Source: UBA12018 sp051656605
GTDB lineage: Bacteria; Bacteroidota; Bacteroidia; Bacteroidales; CAMTPD01
Assembly: GCA_051656605.1 (NCBI GenBank)
Contig: JBOGCF010000056.1
Location: 124,001 to 188,000 of the forward strand
Length of the DNA: 64,000 nucleotides
Direction of reading: 5' to 3'
The notes beneath the pieces are model-generated. The model was not told the origin of the DNA. It searched no databases and was given only the letters and a program-made list of their open reading frames with translations. The position numbers and the translations under genes are program-made. Of this stretch, positions 9,578-16,626 are shown one piece after another (within the stretch, counting starts at the first letter, position 1; the number at the start of each line of letters is the position of its first letter).

Positions 9578-9590
9578 TAAGACAAACTAC

Positions 9591-9987
9591 GGGGTTGACT
9601 GGTTTTGACAGCGGGCAGAAGTGGTTTGTAAGCATGTAGTGCTTTGTAGCCTGGCACTTAAATATCAGACTTCAAAATTTTAACTGGCGAAAATAATTAC
9701 GCTCTTGCTGCTTAATCGAATCATAGTAGATTAGTGCTTAATCTCCGCAACAGTTGTGGAGACAAGACATCACCCGGATGCTGTTGCTCCGAAGCTTTCC
9801 GACCCGGTGGTGCAATAATATCGGAGATAGCTTGAGGCTCTCCTCGTGCCGATAGCGAAACTTAAGAGGATACGGTAGAAGTTGGTGGCTTCGGTCTTGC
9901 TTTTACCCGACAATTAAGGCGAAGATAAACATGTAGAAAGCAAATTAATTCCTCGTTTGGACGGGAGTTCGATTCTCCCCAGCTCCA
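9591..9987 (+). ncRNA. ssrA: Transfer-messenger RNA (ssrA)
   Basis: The 5' acceptor strand GGGGTTG (9591-9597) pairs with CAGCTCC (9980-9986) next to discriminator A9987, and a tRNA-like T arm (GGGAG TTCGATT CTCCC) sits just before the 3' end. The tag reading frame is 9686-9715: GGC GAA AAT AAT TAC GCT CTT GCT GCT TAA, giving GENNYALAA after the resume codon. The molecule rescues stalled ribosomes and tags the unfinished protein for proteolysis together with SmpB. The CCA end is not encoded: CAC follows the discriminator. The length (about 397) is normal. No integrase or attachment duplication is seen beside it, although tmRNA 3' ends are common integration sites. Confidence 0.96.
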
Positions 9988-9990
9988 CAC

Positions 9991-10026
9991 AGCGTTATAA
10001 GTAAAAGACTTATAGCGCTTTTTTGT
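9991..10026 (+). terminator. tmRNA terminator
   Basis: AGCGTTATAAGT pairs with ACTTATAGCGCT (one G-T wobble) around a 5-base loop, followed by TTTTTTG. It begins 3 bases after the mature tmRNA. Confidence 0.85.
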
Positions 10027-10098
10027 TTTTAGGAAGTATCCTTCGAAGACTCTTCTTGTATTCCCGTTGAGGCGGCGTAGGAGAGGTGCTGATACAAC

Positions 10099-10169
10099 AA
10101 TGGCTTTGCAAGATTCTCAAGTGTTGGTAATACCGTTATTACTTACTCTCTAGAACGTGCAAAGCCATT
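10099..10169. terminator. Long-loop inverted repeat between convergent units
   Basis: AATGGCTTTGCA (10099-10110) is repeated inverted as TGCAAAGCCATT (10158-10169), a 12-bp perfect stem with a 47-base interior. It lies between tmRNA (plus) and the 172-residue protein gene (minus), ending just before that gene's stop codon, so it probably ends minus-strand transcription. Confidence 0.55.
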
Positions 10170-10175
10170 CTTTAT

Positions 10176-10694
10176 TTAGTCTACATCAACAATATCCAAT
10201 GTAATCGTGTACTCTGTGTCGTCACCACCTGCCACCAAAGCATCCTTCATTCCCGTTTTATACTGCAACTCATACTCATCACAAAGCTCTTCAAAGTAAT
10301 CAAAGGCATCGTCATAATCAGAGAAATGCATCACAAGATCATGTACATTACTTGCCGATTTGTTGTGATGTACCTTTACTTCATACGTTTTATAAGCAGC
10401 AGCATCTACCTCTTCATCATCGATAATGGTAGATAACACATCGATTGCTATTTGTTTTGCTTGGTCGATGTTATCGGCATGATAGTCGATACTAAAGCCA
10501 TCTTTATTTGTAACACGTGTGATAAACAAGTCGTCCGTCACTTCGTAGATTCGTGCAAACCCTTCATCTTCATATCCAAGATCGTCAGACGATAGATGAC
10601 TAACCTCTTTGGTGAGAAAAGCATCTAGTTCGGGACCGATGTGATGATCAGAACCCTTAAAGATTGCCATCACTTTCTCTTTGTTCGTATTCAT
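10176..10694 (-). CDS. Conserved acidic protein of unknown function
   Basis: A 172-residue, strongly acidic soluble protein with no signal peptide, membrane segment, Cys pair or known catalytic motif; I do not recognise the family. It is rich in Asp/Glu throughout (for example SSDDLGYEDEG and IIDDEEVDAAAY), and predicted alternation of short strands and helices suggests a compact alpha/beta fold. Start at 10694 follows an AT-rich leader. It stands alone between tmRNA and the EamA transporter gene; the 97-base gap to the latter's stop codon would allow read-through from it. No function is proposed. The codon use matches its neighbours and the frame is long enough that I consider it a real gene. 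Confidence 0.75.
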   Translation of the reverse strand: MNTNKEKVMAIFKGSDHHIGPELDAFLTKEVSHLSSDDLGYEDEGFARIYEVTDDLFITRVTNKDGFSIDYHADNIDQAKQIAIDVLSTIIDDEEVDAAAYKTYEVKVHHNKSASNVHDLVMHFSDYDDAFDYFEELCDEYELQYKTGMKDALVAGGDDTEYTITLDIVDVD

Positions 10695-10791
10695 AGTGTA
10701 ATCAATTTAATAATCGAGACATTACCTACAAAACAACTACACCTATAGATATGATTGCGCCAAGGGGTTAAACAGTACTAATAAATAGAAC

Positions 10792-11709
10792 TTAGCGACC
10801 TTTTTTTAGAGTTGCATTTACCAGCATGTCGATTCTACGCTTCAGCTGTTTGGATAGGATTACCAATGTAACTGCGGCGATAATCAAAACAATACCCATA
10901 AACTGCGAAACAGAAAACGGTTCGGCAAAGACAAAGATACCTACCGTAACGGCCGTAACAGGTTCCATCGAGCCAAGTATCGCAGTTGTAGTCGAGCCAA
11001 CGCGCTTGATTGCTTCGATCAAGGCAAGATTCGAGATCAGTGTAGGCACCAATGCAAGGAAGAATAAATTCACACCCGACGAAACCGAAGGGATAGTCGT
11101 CCATGTACCTTTACTCAACGTGAAGATAAAGAAAAGAGCAGATGCCCCTAGGGTTACGTAAAATGTAAGTAAAAGGCCATTCATTGTTTGCACCTTCGAC
11201 TTGTTTACGCCCACAATATAAATAGCATAGGTAAATACGGTAACAAGCACCATTAAAACACCTTTCAAGGCAATGTTGCCACCACCTTCTCCCATACTCA
11301 ACAACGCTACGCCGGCAATAGCCCCCACAATAGCAATCAGGGTAAAGAGCGAGAATTGTTCGCCAAAGAAAGTAACCATGAGTGTAGTTACCACAATAGG
11401 AAACAAAAAGTGTATCGTTGTAGCCACGCCGCTCGGAATGTATTCGTACGACATGATTAAGAAGAAAGCCGTAATACAAAATATACCAACCAGAAATGCA
11501 AGCGAAGGAATCTGGCTGCGTTCCACTTTAAAACTTTGCTTTCTTGCCAAAAGCATTCCGCCCACAAGAACAGCCGTAATGAAATAACGATAAAACAACA
11601 AACACTCAACACTCATACCTGTTTCGAGCACAGGTATCGAAAACAAAGGAATCAGGCCAAATGTAGAAGAGGCAATGATTCCTAATAGATATCCCCAAAC
11701 GTTTTTCAT
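10792..11709 (-). CDS. EamA/DMT-family transporter
   Basis: A 305-residue protein with ten hydrophobic helices in two five-helix halves, the drug/metabolite transporter (EamA) pattern. The conserved end-of-repeat features are present: GEQFSLFTLIAIVGAIAGVALL in the first half and EPVTAVTVGIFVFAEPFSVSQFMGIVLIIAAVTLV in part in the second (the 'LEP(V/L)…G…GE' region, here SMEPVTAV). DMT members export amino acids, nucleosides or other small metabolites across the inner membrane; the substrate is unknown. The C-terminal tail is basic (KQLKRRID), consistent with a cytoplasmic end. It is probably transcribed alone from a promoter close upstream. Confidence 0.88.
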   Translation of the reverse strand: MKNVWGYLLGIIASSTFGLIPLFSIPVLETGMSVECLLFYRYFITAVLVGGMLLARKQSFKVERSQIPSLAFLVGIFCITAFFLIMSYEYIPSGVATTIHFLFPIVVTTLMVTFFGEQFSLFTLIAIVGAIAGVALLSMGEGGGNIALKGVLMVLVTVFTYAIYIVGVNKSKVQTMNGLLLTFYVTLGASALFFIFTLSKGTWTTIPSVSSGVNLFFLALVPTLISNLALIEAIKRVGSTTTAILGSMEPVTAVTVGIFVFAEPFSVSQFMGIVLIIAAVTLVILSKQLKRRIDMLVNATLKKGR

Positions 11710-12034
11710 ATTTAATTAAAAATTACGCTACAAAGATCCGCTTTAATTATTTATATAACAAGCAAGCCAAGTGGTATCGGACAAGCGTTTTCATCTATTT
11801 GATAATATTTATAGAGTGTTTTGAATTTTAAAAGAAGTGTTCGGCTCAATGCGGTTTTATGTGCATAGAGTATAGGTAAAAGGTTGATATCTATGCAGCT
11901 TTGTGTTATTTAAGGAAAAGATTTTAAAACTTTTGATCTTCGAAATGAGTTTTTTATATACCTTGTTCGTGATAAACTCACACGTTTATAAGGTCGATGA
12001 TTTAGACAAATAGAATCTAGAAAAACATATTGTT
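11710..12034. other. Divergent intergenic region
   Basis: A 325-base AT-rich gap between the EamA gene (minus) and the reductase gene (plus). Toward EamA, minus-strand GATCTTTG (11731-11738 complement) is a one-mismatch -7 box with CTTG 20 bp upstream. Toward the reductase, TTTG (11932-11935) is followed at a wide 23 bp by TACCTTG, a weak candidate. No ORF, RNA gene or repeat is apparent. Confidence 0.45.
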
Positions 12035-13018
12035 ATGAAAACTTTTAAAGCATTTAGGGTCTTTGAAGAGGGCGATAGGTTTGTACGACGAGTGGTAGAG
12101 CGCCACATCAGTGAACTACCCGACAACGACGTCCTGATCAAAGTGCATTATTCGGGTGTAAACTACAAAGACGCCCTTTCGGCATCCGGCAACAAAGGCG
12201 TTACGAAAGTGTATCCACACACACCGGGTATCGACGCGGCCGGAGTTGTAGAAAGCGACCGCACCGGAACGTTTCAACCGGGAACGAAAGTCGTGGTTAT
12301 GGGATACGATTTAGGTATGAACATATCGGGCGGATTTGGTGAATACATTTGCGTTCCGGCCGAATGGGTAGTGCCGTTGCCTAAAAACTTCTCGCTAGAA
12401 GAAACCATGCTACTTGGAACTAGCGGTTTTACAGCGGCAATCGGCGTGTATAAGTTGCGTCAGATGGGGCAAATGCCCGAATTAGGCCCTATGGTAGTAA
12501 CGGGAGCAACCGGAGGCGTAGGCAGTTATGCCGTGCAGATACTATCAAAACTGGGCTACGAAGTATGGGCAGCATCGGGCAAATGCGAAGATGACTACTT
12601 AAAGGAACTGGGAGCAACAAAAGTAATCAAGCGCGAAGAGGTAGACGATCACTCGGCTAAATATTTGTTGCGTCCGCGTTGGGCAGGAGCATTCGATACC
12701 GTAGGTGGAAACGTATTGCACACGTTGCTCAAGGCATGTGCTAAGTCGGGAAGTGTTGTTACCTGCGGCAATGTAGGAGGCGTTAAGCTTGATATGACCG
12801 TGTTGCCTTTTATACTTAACGGAGTCAACCTGCTCGGTATTAATGCGGCCGATACACCAATGGCAATGCGCCTTGCTATTTGGGATAAACTCTCTCAGGG
12901 ATGGAAGCCAGATCATTTAGCGAAGGTTGCGCATTACATTACGCTCGATCAGCTTGATGAGTCGATTGATCAAATGCTTCAAGGAAAACACAAAGGAAGA
13001 TTTGTATTAAAATATTAA
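12035..13018 (+). CDS. YhdH/AcuI-type zinc-independent quinone/acryloyl-CoA reductase (MDR family)
   Basis: A 327-residue cytoplasmic medium-chain dehydrogenase/reductase. The N-terminal GroES-like half contains VHYSGVNYKDALSASG and HTPGIDAAG, the YhdH/YhfP family signature; the nucleotide-binding half has VTGATGGVGSYAVQIL (NADPH Rossmann motif). The zinc ligands of alcohol dehydrogenases are absent. E. coli AcuI/YhdH reduces acryloyl-CoA to propionyl-CoA with NADPH, a likely though unproven role here; a general quinone reductase is the alternative. It is monocistronic, ending in a strong hairpin. Third codon positions look richer in G/C than in the 22-45 kb part of the window. Confidence 0.88.
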   Translation: MKTFKAFRVFEEGDRFVRRVVERHISELPDNDVLIKVHYSGVNYKDALSASGNKGVTKVYPHTPGIDAAGVVESDRTGTFQPGTKVVVMGYDLGMNISGGFGEYICVPAEWVVPLPKNFSLEETMLLGTSGFTAAIGVYKLRQMGQMPELGPMVVTGATGGVGSYAVQILSKLGYEVWAASGKCEDDYLKELGATKVIKREEVDDHSAKYLLRPRWAGAFDTVGGNVLHTLLKACAKSGSVVTCGNVGGVKLDMTVLPFILNGVNLLGINAADTPMAMRLAIWDKLSQGWKPDHLAKVAHYITLDQLDESIDQMLQGKHKGRFVLKY

Positions 13019-13033
13019 TTGATTACATTTGAG

Positions 13034-13092
13034 GGAGATAATCGTTTGCAGGATACGCAAGTACGGCAACGGTTATCTCCTTTTTCTTTTTC
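13034..13092 (+). terminator. Terminator after reductase gene
   Basis: GGAGATAA…CGTT (from 13034) pairs with AACGGTTATCTCC (ending 13080), followed by TTTTTCTTTTTC. Confidence 0.75.
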
Positions 13093-13129
13093 TTCGGCAA
13101 TACCAGTTTAACACATAAATCTTGTACAA

Positions 13130-13798
13130 ATGAAAAATGCACTATTTATTATCCCGATTATCACCTTCGGGTATCTTGTTTTGACTTCAGAGAAACCTGC
13201 ACCAAAAGCAGAGCCGTTGTTTACCAAGAATCTTTCGAATGCCAGTTACGATCCTGCCGTGTGGAGTGTAGAGCCCGACGGTGTACTTACCGCGACTGCC
13301 GACAAAGAGATATGGACCAACAAAGAATACGAAAACTTTACGCTCGACCTTGAGTTCAAGACCGACAACGGAACCAATAGTGGAGTGATCGTATACTGTA
13401 CCGATCGGCAAAACTGGATCCCCAACTCTGTAGAGATTCAAATAGCCGACGATCATTCCGAGAAGTGGGGAACATCTCCGACCTATTACCAATGCGGAGC
13501 CGTGTTTGGTCACCTTCCGGCAAAATGGCAAAAGGTAGTAAAGAAGCCCGGTGAATGGAATAAAATGACCATTAACTGCAAAGGCAAACTAATCACAGTA
13601 CGACTAAACGGTCGCGACGTTACCAAGATGGATATGAATATATGGAAATCGGGCACGAAGAATCCCGATGGCACCGAAATACCAAGCTGGTTGCCCAAGC
13701 CATTTGCCGAGCTTCCAACCAAAGGCTACATTGGTTTGCAAGGCAAGCATGGCGATTCGCAGATCTGGTTTCGCAATGTAACGATCAAAGAGCTTTAA
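13130..13798 (+). CDS. DUF1080 (3-keto-disaccharide hydrolase-type) secreted protein
   Basis: A 222-residue protein with an N-terminal hydrophobic segment (about residues 3-18) that looks like a signal peptide or anchor. The rest is a concanavalin-like beta-sandwich of the DUF1080 family: YENFTLDLEFKTDNGTNSGV near the start, then SVEIQIADDH, WNKMTINCKGKLITVRLNG and a C-terminal GYIGLQGKHGDSQIWFRNV, all hallmark strands. Some family members hydrolyse 3-keto-glycosides; others only bind sugar. It has its own terminator shared with the convergent barrel protein gene. Catalytic activity is not proven from sequence. Confidence 0.87.
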   Translation: MKNALFIIPIITFGYLVLTSEKPAPKAEPLFTKNLSNASYDPAVWSVEPDGVLTATADKEIWTNKEYENFTLDLEFKTDNGTNSGVIVYCTDRQNWIPNSVEIQIADDHSEKWGTSPTYYQCGAVFGHLPAKWQKVVKKPGEWNKMTINCKGKLITVRLNGRDVTKMDMNIWKSGTKNPDGTEIPSWLPKPFAELPTKGYIGLQGKHGDSQIWFRNVTIKEL

Positions 13799-13810
13799 TC
13801 AAACGGCTAT

Positions 13811-13858
13811 AAAAGAAAAAGGACTTATGCTTCAGTAGCGTAAGTCCTTTTTCTTTTT
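13811..13858. terminator. Bidirectional terminator
   Basis: AAAAAGGACTTATGC pairs with GCGTAAGTCCTTTTT between the convergent DUF1080 (plus) and BamA-like (minus) genes; A and T tracts flank the stem so it can work both ways. Confidence 0.85.
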
Positions 13859-13905
13859 ATTGTAGATAAGTATTGTCGTTGTTGTAGGTAACAGCCGGCA
13901 TTGTA

Positions 13906-15096
13906 TTAGAATGCTTCGGTCATATTAAAGTACAACAGCGTTTGCTTCTCCTTTGTACTGTATCCCACATCCATGCGGAAGTTGAGGCGGGGTTGCACTT
14001 CGATGCGAAGCCCTGCACCAATGTTGGGCAAAACGCCTTCGATCTTCACCGGATTAGGACCGATGAATCCGGCACCCGCCCAAGTGGCAAAACCAAGTCG
14101 GTTGGCCAGTTTAGACCAAAAGCCAGTTTGATCCGTATTGATCATGTGGCGATATTCGGCAAGCATAAAGTGTGCCGACTTGTCTCGGTATTGGCCCATG
14201 TAGTATCCGCGCAAGTCGAACGGAGATCCGGCCTTAGGCATGCGCGACAAAGGCACGTCGCCAAAACTATTTTTACTATTTACCGTCCAGGCCAATGTAC
14301 GGCGTTTGCCGAGCGATTTGTACTGGCGATAATCAATATTCATAATACCGTAGTTGAAGTCACTACCCAAAGCTTTCGCCGAATATCCGGTGGTGAAATC
14401 AAAGTAAACACCTTTGCTTGCATTGGCAGGCATGTCGCGCGTATCGTACGAAAGCGAGGCTCCCCAAGTAATATTAAACGAAGACAAGCCGGTAGAGTCG
14501 CCTCCTTGTTTTCTATAGTAAGGGTCGTCGATTACCCCTTGCGATGGTTTGGTAATTTTGTCGTACACCATGTCGATGTTGGGACCTGCAAAAAAGTGCG
14601 AATCTTTGAGGCGAAACAAAATCACAGGATTCACTTGTATTGTCGATGAATAATAGAGCGTTGTGGTATCGCTACGGTGCAGATTGCCATTGTTTACGTA
14701 ACCTACGCCATAATAGTTGTCGCCCGTGTTTTTGTAAATATACTGTCCCATGATGCGAAAACGGTCGCCTTTGAAAAAGAGTTGCGGGCGAAGTGTAAAG
14801 TTGATACCCACGCCTTCACCAAAAGTGAGACCGAAAGCTACCGGAAGTACACTGCGCAACATTGCAGTATCTTGCGGATTGGTGCGGAAGGTAAGCAAGG
14901 TGCTACCACCGATTACAAATCCGAAGTCGGGCGTATACCCCGGTCCGCCAAGGATACTAAACTTGAGATTCTTCTCTTTCTTAGGAGGAGTAACAATGGA
15001 ATCGTTGCTGTTTTCTTGCGCAAAAACAGAGGTAGATAAACCAACCAAAAGCAACGAAATCAAAATGTATCTGGAAAACGCTATAATACTATTCAT
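13906..15096 (-). CDS. BamA/TamA-like outer-membrane beta-barrel (surface antigen D15 family)
   Basis: A 396-residue protein with signal peptide (residues 1-26, ending TSVFAQ) and no POTRA domains: after a short linker the whole chain is alternating amphipathic strands, consistent with a 16-strand barrel of the Omp85/D15 type. It ends in FNMTEAF, with the terminal aromatic residue required for recognition by the BAM machine. The L6-like segment GSPFDLRGYYMGQYRDK resembles the conserved VRGF/Y motif of Omp85 proteins. Without POTRA domains it is more likely a substrate-specific channel or phospholipase-associated barrel than BamA itself. Monocistronic on the minus strand. Confidence 0.83.
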   Translation of the reverse strand: MNSIIAFSRYILISLLLVGLSTSVFAQENSNDSIVTPPKKEKNLKFSILGGPGYTPDFGFVIGGSTLLTFRTNPQDTAMLRSVLPVAFGLTFGEGVGINFTLRPQLFFKGDRFRIMGQYIYKNTGDNYYGVGYVNNGNLHRSDTTTLYYSSTIQVNPVILFRLKDSHFFAGPNIDMVYDKITKPSQGVIDDPYYRKQGGDSTGLSSFNITWGASLSYDTRDMPANASKGVYFDFTTGYSAKALGSDFNYGIMNIDYRQYKSLGKRRTLAWTVNSKNSFGDVPLSRMPKAGSPFDLRGYYMGQYRDKSAHFMLAEYRHMINTDQTGFWSKLANRLGFATWAGAGFIGPNPVKIEGVLPNIGAGLRIEVQPRLNFRMDVGYSTKEKQTLLYFNMTEAF

Positions 15097-15308
15097 GTAC
15101 GTAAGTTAAGAGTGCCTGCTTTTGTGTAATTAATAACGCTCTTGTTAAAAATTAGATTGCGAAGGTAGCGAAATAAACCAAAAGTAAAACAATACAGTTC
15201 TTTTGAGGCAATAAAATGGAACGAAAAGGGGTTCTATTCTTGATATATAACGGTTTTTGAAAGGGTAAAAAAGATTAATGAAAGCTGAGGCGGCATGAAG
15301 TGAAAAGG

Positions 15309-15572
15309 AATCTTACGGTAATTGGATTTAGTTGTCGAGAGGTTTGAATTTTGTTCTCGTGAGTTTCGAATCGTCAGATGGTGACCTGACGATTTACTCT
15401 TCACTATAAACGAATCGTCAGGTCGCCATCTGACGATTCGTTGTTCATTAGGTTTGAATTGTTTGATGGGCATCAAACGATTCACTCTTCACGGTGTTTA
15501 AATCGTTCGATGCCCATCAAACGATTTAGTCTTCGTTGAGTTTATTTCCGCTAGTTGCATGTGTAAAAGTTT
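15309..15572. repeat. 22-bp-period degenerate repeat array (array 1)
   Basis: Cutting the gap every 22 bases from 15309 lines up similar units (starts 15309, 15331, 15353, 15375, 15397 and so on to 15551). Two types alternate. Type A begins with (C/G)TCTTC or a relative and ends near AATCGT (15353, 15397, 15441, 15485, 15529). Type B ends near ACGATTTA or ACGATTCA (15375, 15419, 15463, 15507). Because 22 is not a multiple of 3, coding is excluded. The array sits between two divergently oriented genes, ending just before the GTG start at 15626. A related array lies at 51563-51848. No transposase is near. No similar named element is certain; the minisatellite-bearing BrickBuilt elements of Porphyromonas are a loose precedent. 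Confidence 0.8.
15369..15528. repeat. Four phased hairpins with pairwise complementary loops
   Basis: Inside array 1, four hairpins repeat exactly every 44 bases: stems AATCGTCAG/CTGACGATT (15369-15394 and 15413-15438), AATTGTTTG/CAAACGATT (15457-15482) and AAATCGTTCG/CAAACGATTT (15500-15527). All loops are 8 bases. Loop 1 ATGGTGAC can pair with loop 2 GTCGCCAT (one wobble), and loop 3 ATGGGCAT is the exact reverse complement of loop 4 ATGCCCAT. The stem tips change in concert (CAG/CTG in 1 and 2; TTG or TCG/CAA in 3 and 4). This points to selection on, or duplication of, a folded element in RNA or cruciform DNA. Confidence 0.85.
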
Positions 15573-15625
15573 GAAGAAGTCGAAAAAACGTTTTTCCTTT
15601 GCAATGAATATTTAAAATAGATACA

Positions 15626-16516
15626 GTGATACGTCTTATCAAGAACTGGATGCTGCCCATAGCCATGCTTGCGGGGAGTATTTTTTATAGCCTCTTTGGG
15701 GCTTTGTCCTTCCTAACTCCCGTACTTATCTTTTCCATGTTGTTGCTTACCTTTAGCAAGCTTTCGCCAAAGACTTTGCGCTTTACGCCATTGCATTGCT
15801 GGCTGTTGGCGATCCAAATCTTAGGGTCACTGGCTGTGTATCTGGCTTTGGCTCCGTTTAATCCCATTGTTGCGCAGGGGGTAATGATCTGCTTGTTGGC
15901 ACCTACGGCCACGGCGGCCGCGGTGATTACCGGCATGCTGGGCGGAGACATCTCGTTTGTAACTAGTTTTGTTTTTGCGAGCAACTTAGGTGTTGCCGTA
16001 GTAGCTCCCGTTTTGTTTTCGTATGTAGGCAATACGAACGATATGCCCTTCGTGCATTCGTTCTTGTACATTTGCAAAGAAGTAATCCCGTTGTTGATGG
16101 CGCCGTTGCTTGTAGCCTGGGCAATACGCTTTTGGTTTCCGCGCGTGCAAGAGAAGGTAACGTCGCTCAGTGGCCTTTCATTTTACATCTGGGCTTTGGC
16201 GTTGGCAATTGTGACCGGCAAGACCGTGAAATTTTTAGTAGAGCAAGATCATCCCAACTACGATACCGAGATTTGGGTAGGCGTAGGCTCGTTGGTGATT
16301 TGTGTGTTGCAGTTTTATGTGGGCAAAAAGATTGGTTCGCGATTTGGTAACCGCATTGCGGCCGGACAGTCGTTGGCTCAAAAGAATACGATCCTTGCAA
16401 TCTGGATGTCGCATATTTACCTCAATCCGATAGCTTCAATAGGGCCGGCATCGTATGTATTGTGGCAAAACACGATCAATTCGTATCAGTTGTGGAAAAA
16501 AAGACAGGTCTCTTAA
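15626..16516 (+). CDS. Bile acid:sodium symporter (BASS)-family transporter
   Basis: A 296-residue protein starting at GTG 15626, with nine or ten hydrophobic helices. The stretch GVMICLLAPTATAAAVITGMLGG with ASNLGVAVVAPVLFSYVG matches the first crossover region of BASS transporters, and QKNTILAIWMSHIYLNPIASIGP resembles the second, where the broken helices coordinate Na+. Members move organic anions (bile acids, pantoate, pyruvate and others) with sodium; the substrate here is unknown. The start codon lies only about 50 bases beyond the repeat array, so the array may lie in its leader or promoter. Two hairpins follow the stop codon. Confidence 0.8.
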   Translation: MIRLIKNWMLPIAMLAGSIFYSLFGALSFLTPVLIFSMLLLTFSKLSPKTLRFTPLHCWLLAIQILGSLAVYLALAPFNPIVAQGVMICLLAPTATAAAVITGMLGGDISFVTSFVFASNLGVAVVAPVLFSYVGNTNDMPFVHSFLYICKEVIPLLMAPLLVAWAIRFWFPRVQEKVTSLSGLSFYIWALALAIVTGKTVKFLVEQDHPNYDTEIWVGVGSLVICVLQFYVGKKIGSRFGNRIAAGQSLAQKNTILAIWMSHIYLNPIASIGPASYVLWQNTINSYQLWKKRQVS

Positions 16517-16551
16517 CTGCTGCCAAGTAAGCAGCGATCAAGAGACCTGTC
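16503..16551 (+). terminator. Hairpin overlapping the BASS stop codon
   Basis: GACAGGTCTCTT (16503-16514) pairs perfectly over 12 bp with AAGAGACCTGTC (16540-16551); the stop codon TAA begins in the left arm, and a second small stem (CTGCTG…CAGC) sits inside. There is no T-run after it, so it may stabilise mRNA or stall polymerase ahead of the next hairpin. Confidence 0.55.
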
Positions 16552-16564
16552 ATATAAGCATTGT

Positions 16565-16612
16565 ACAACCGTTGTGTATTCGATTACGCAACGGTTGTTT
16601 TATTTTATCACT
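16565..16612. terminator. Bidirectional terminator
   Basis: ACAACCGTTG (16565-16574) pairs with CAACGGTTGT (16589-16598) followed by TTTTATTTTAT, between the convergent BASS and GH2 genes. Confidence 0.75.
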
Positions 16613-16626
16613 TTCTTGTGTGCAGT

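Noticed and set aside
9591..10026. Integration site of a mobile element at tmRNA
   Set aside because: No integrase and no repeat of the tmRNA 3' end were seen within the following sequence.
13942..14649. A 235-codon plus-strand ORF opposite the BamA-like gene
   Set aside because: It is the antisense shadow of a gene with clear signal peptide and barrel pattern; its translation looks non-protein-like.
15309..15572. CRISPR array
   Set aside because: The 22-bp units are degenerate throughout, with no identical repeats separated by unique spacers, and no cas gene is in the window.
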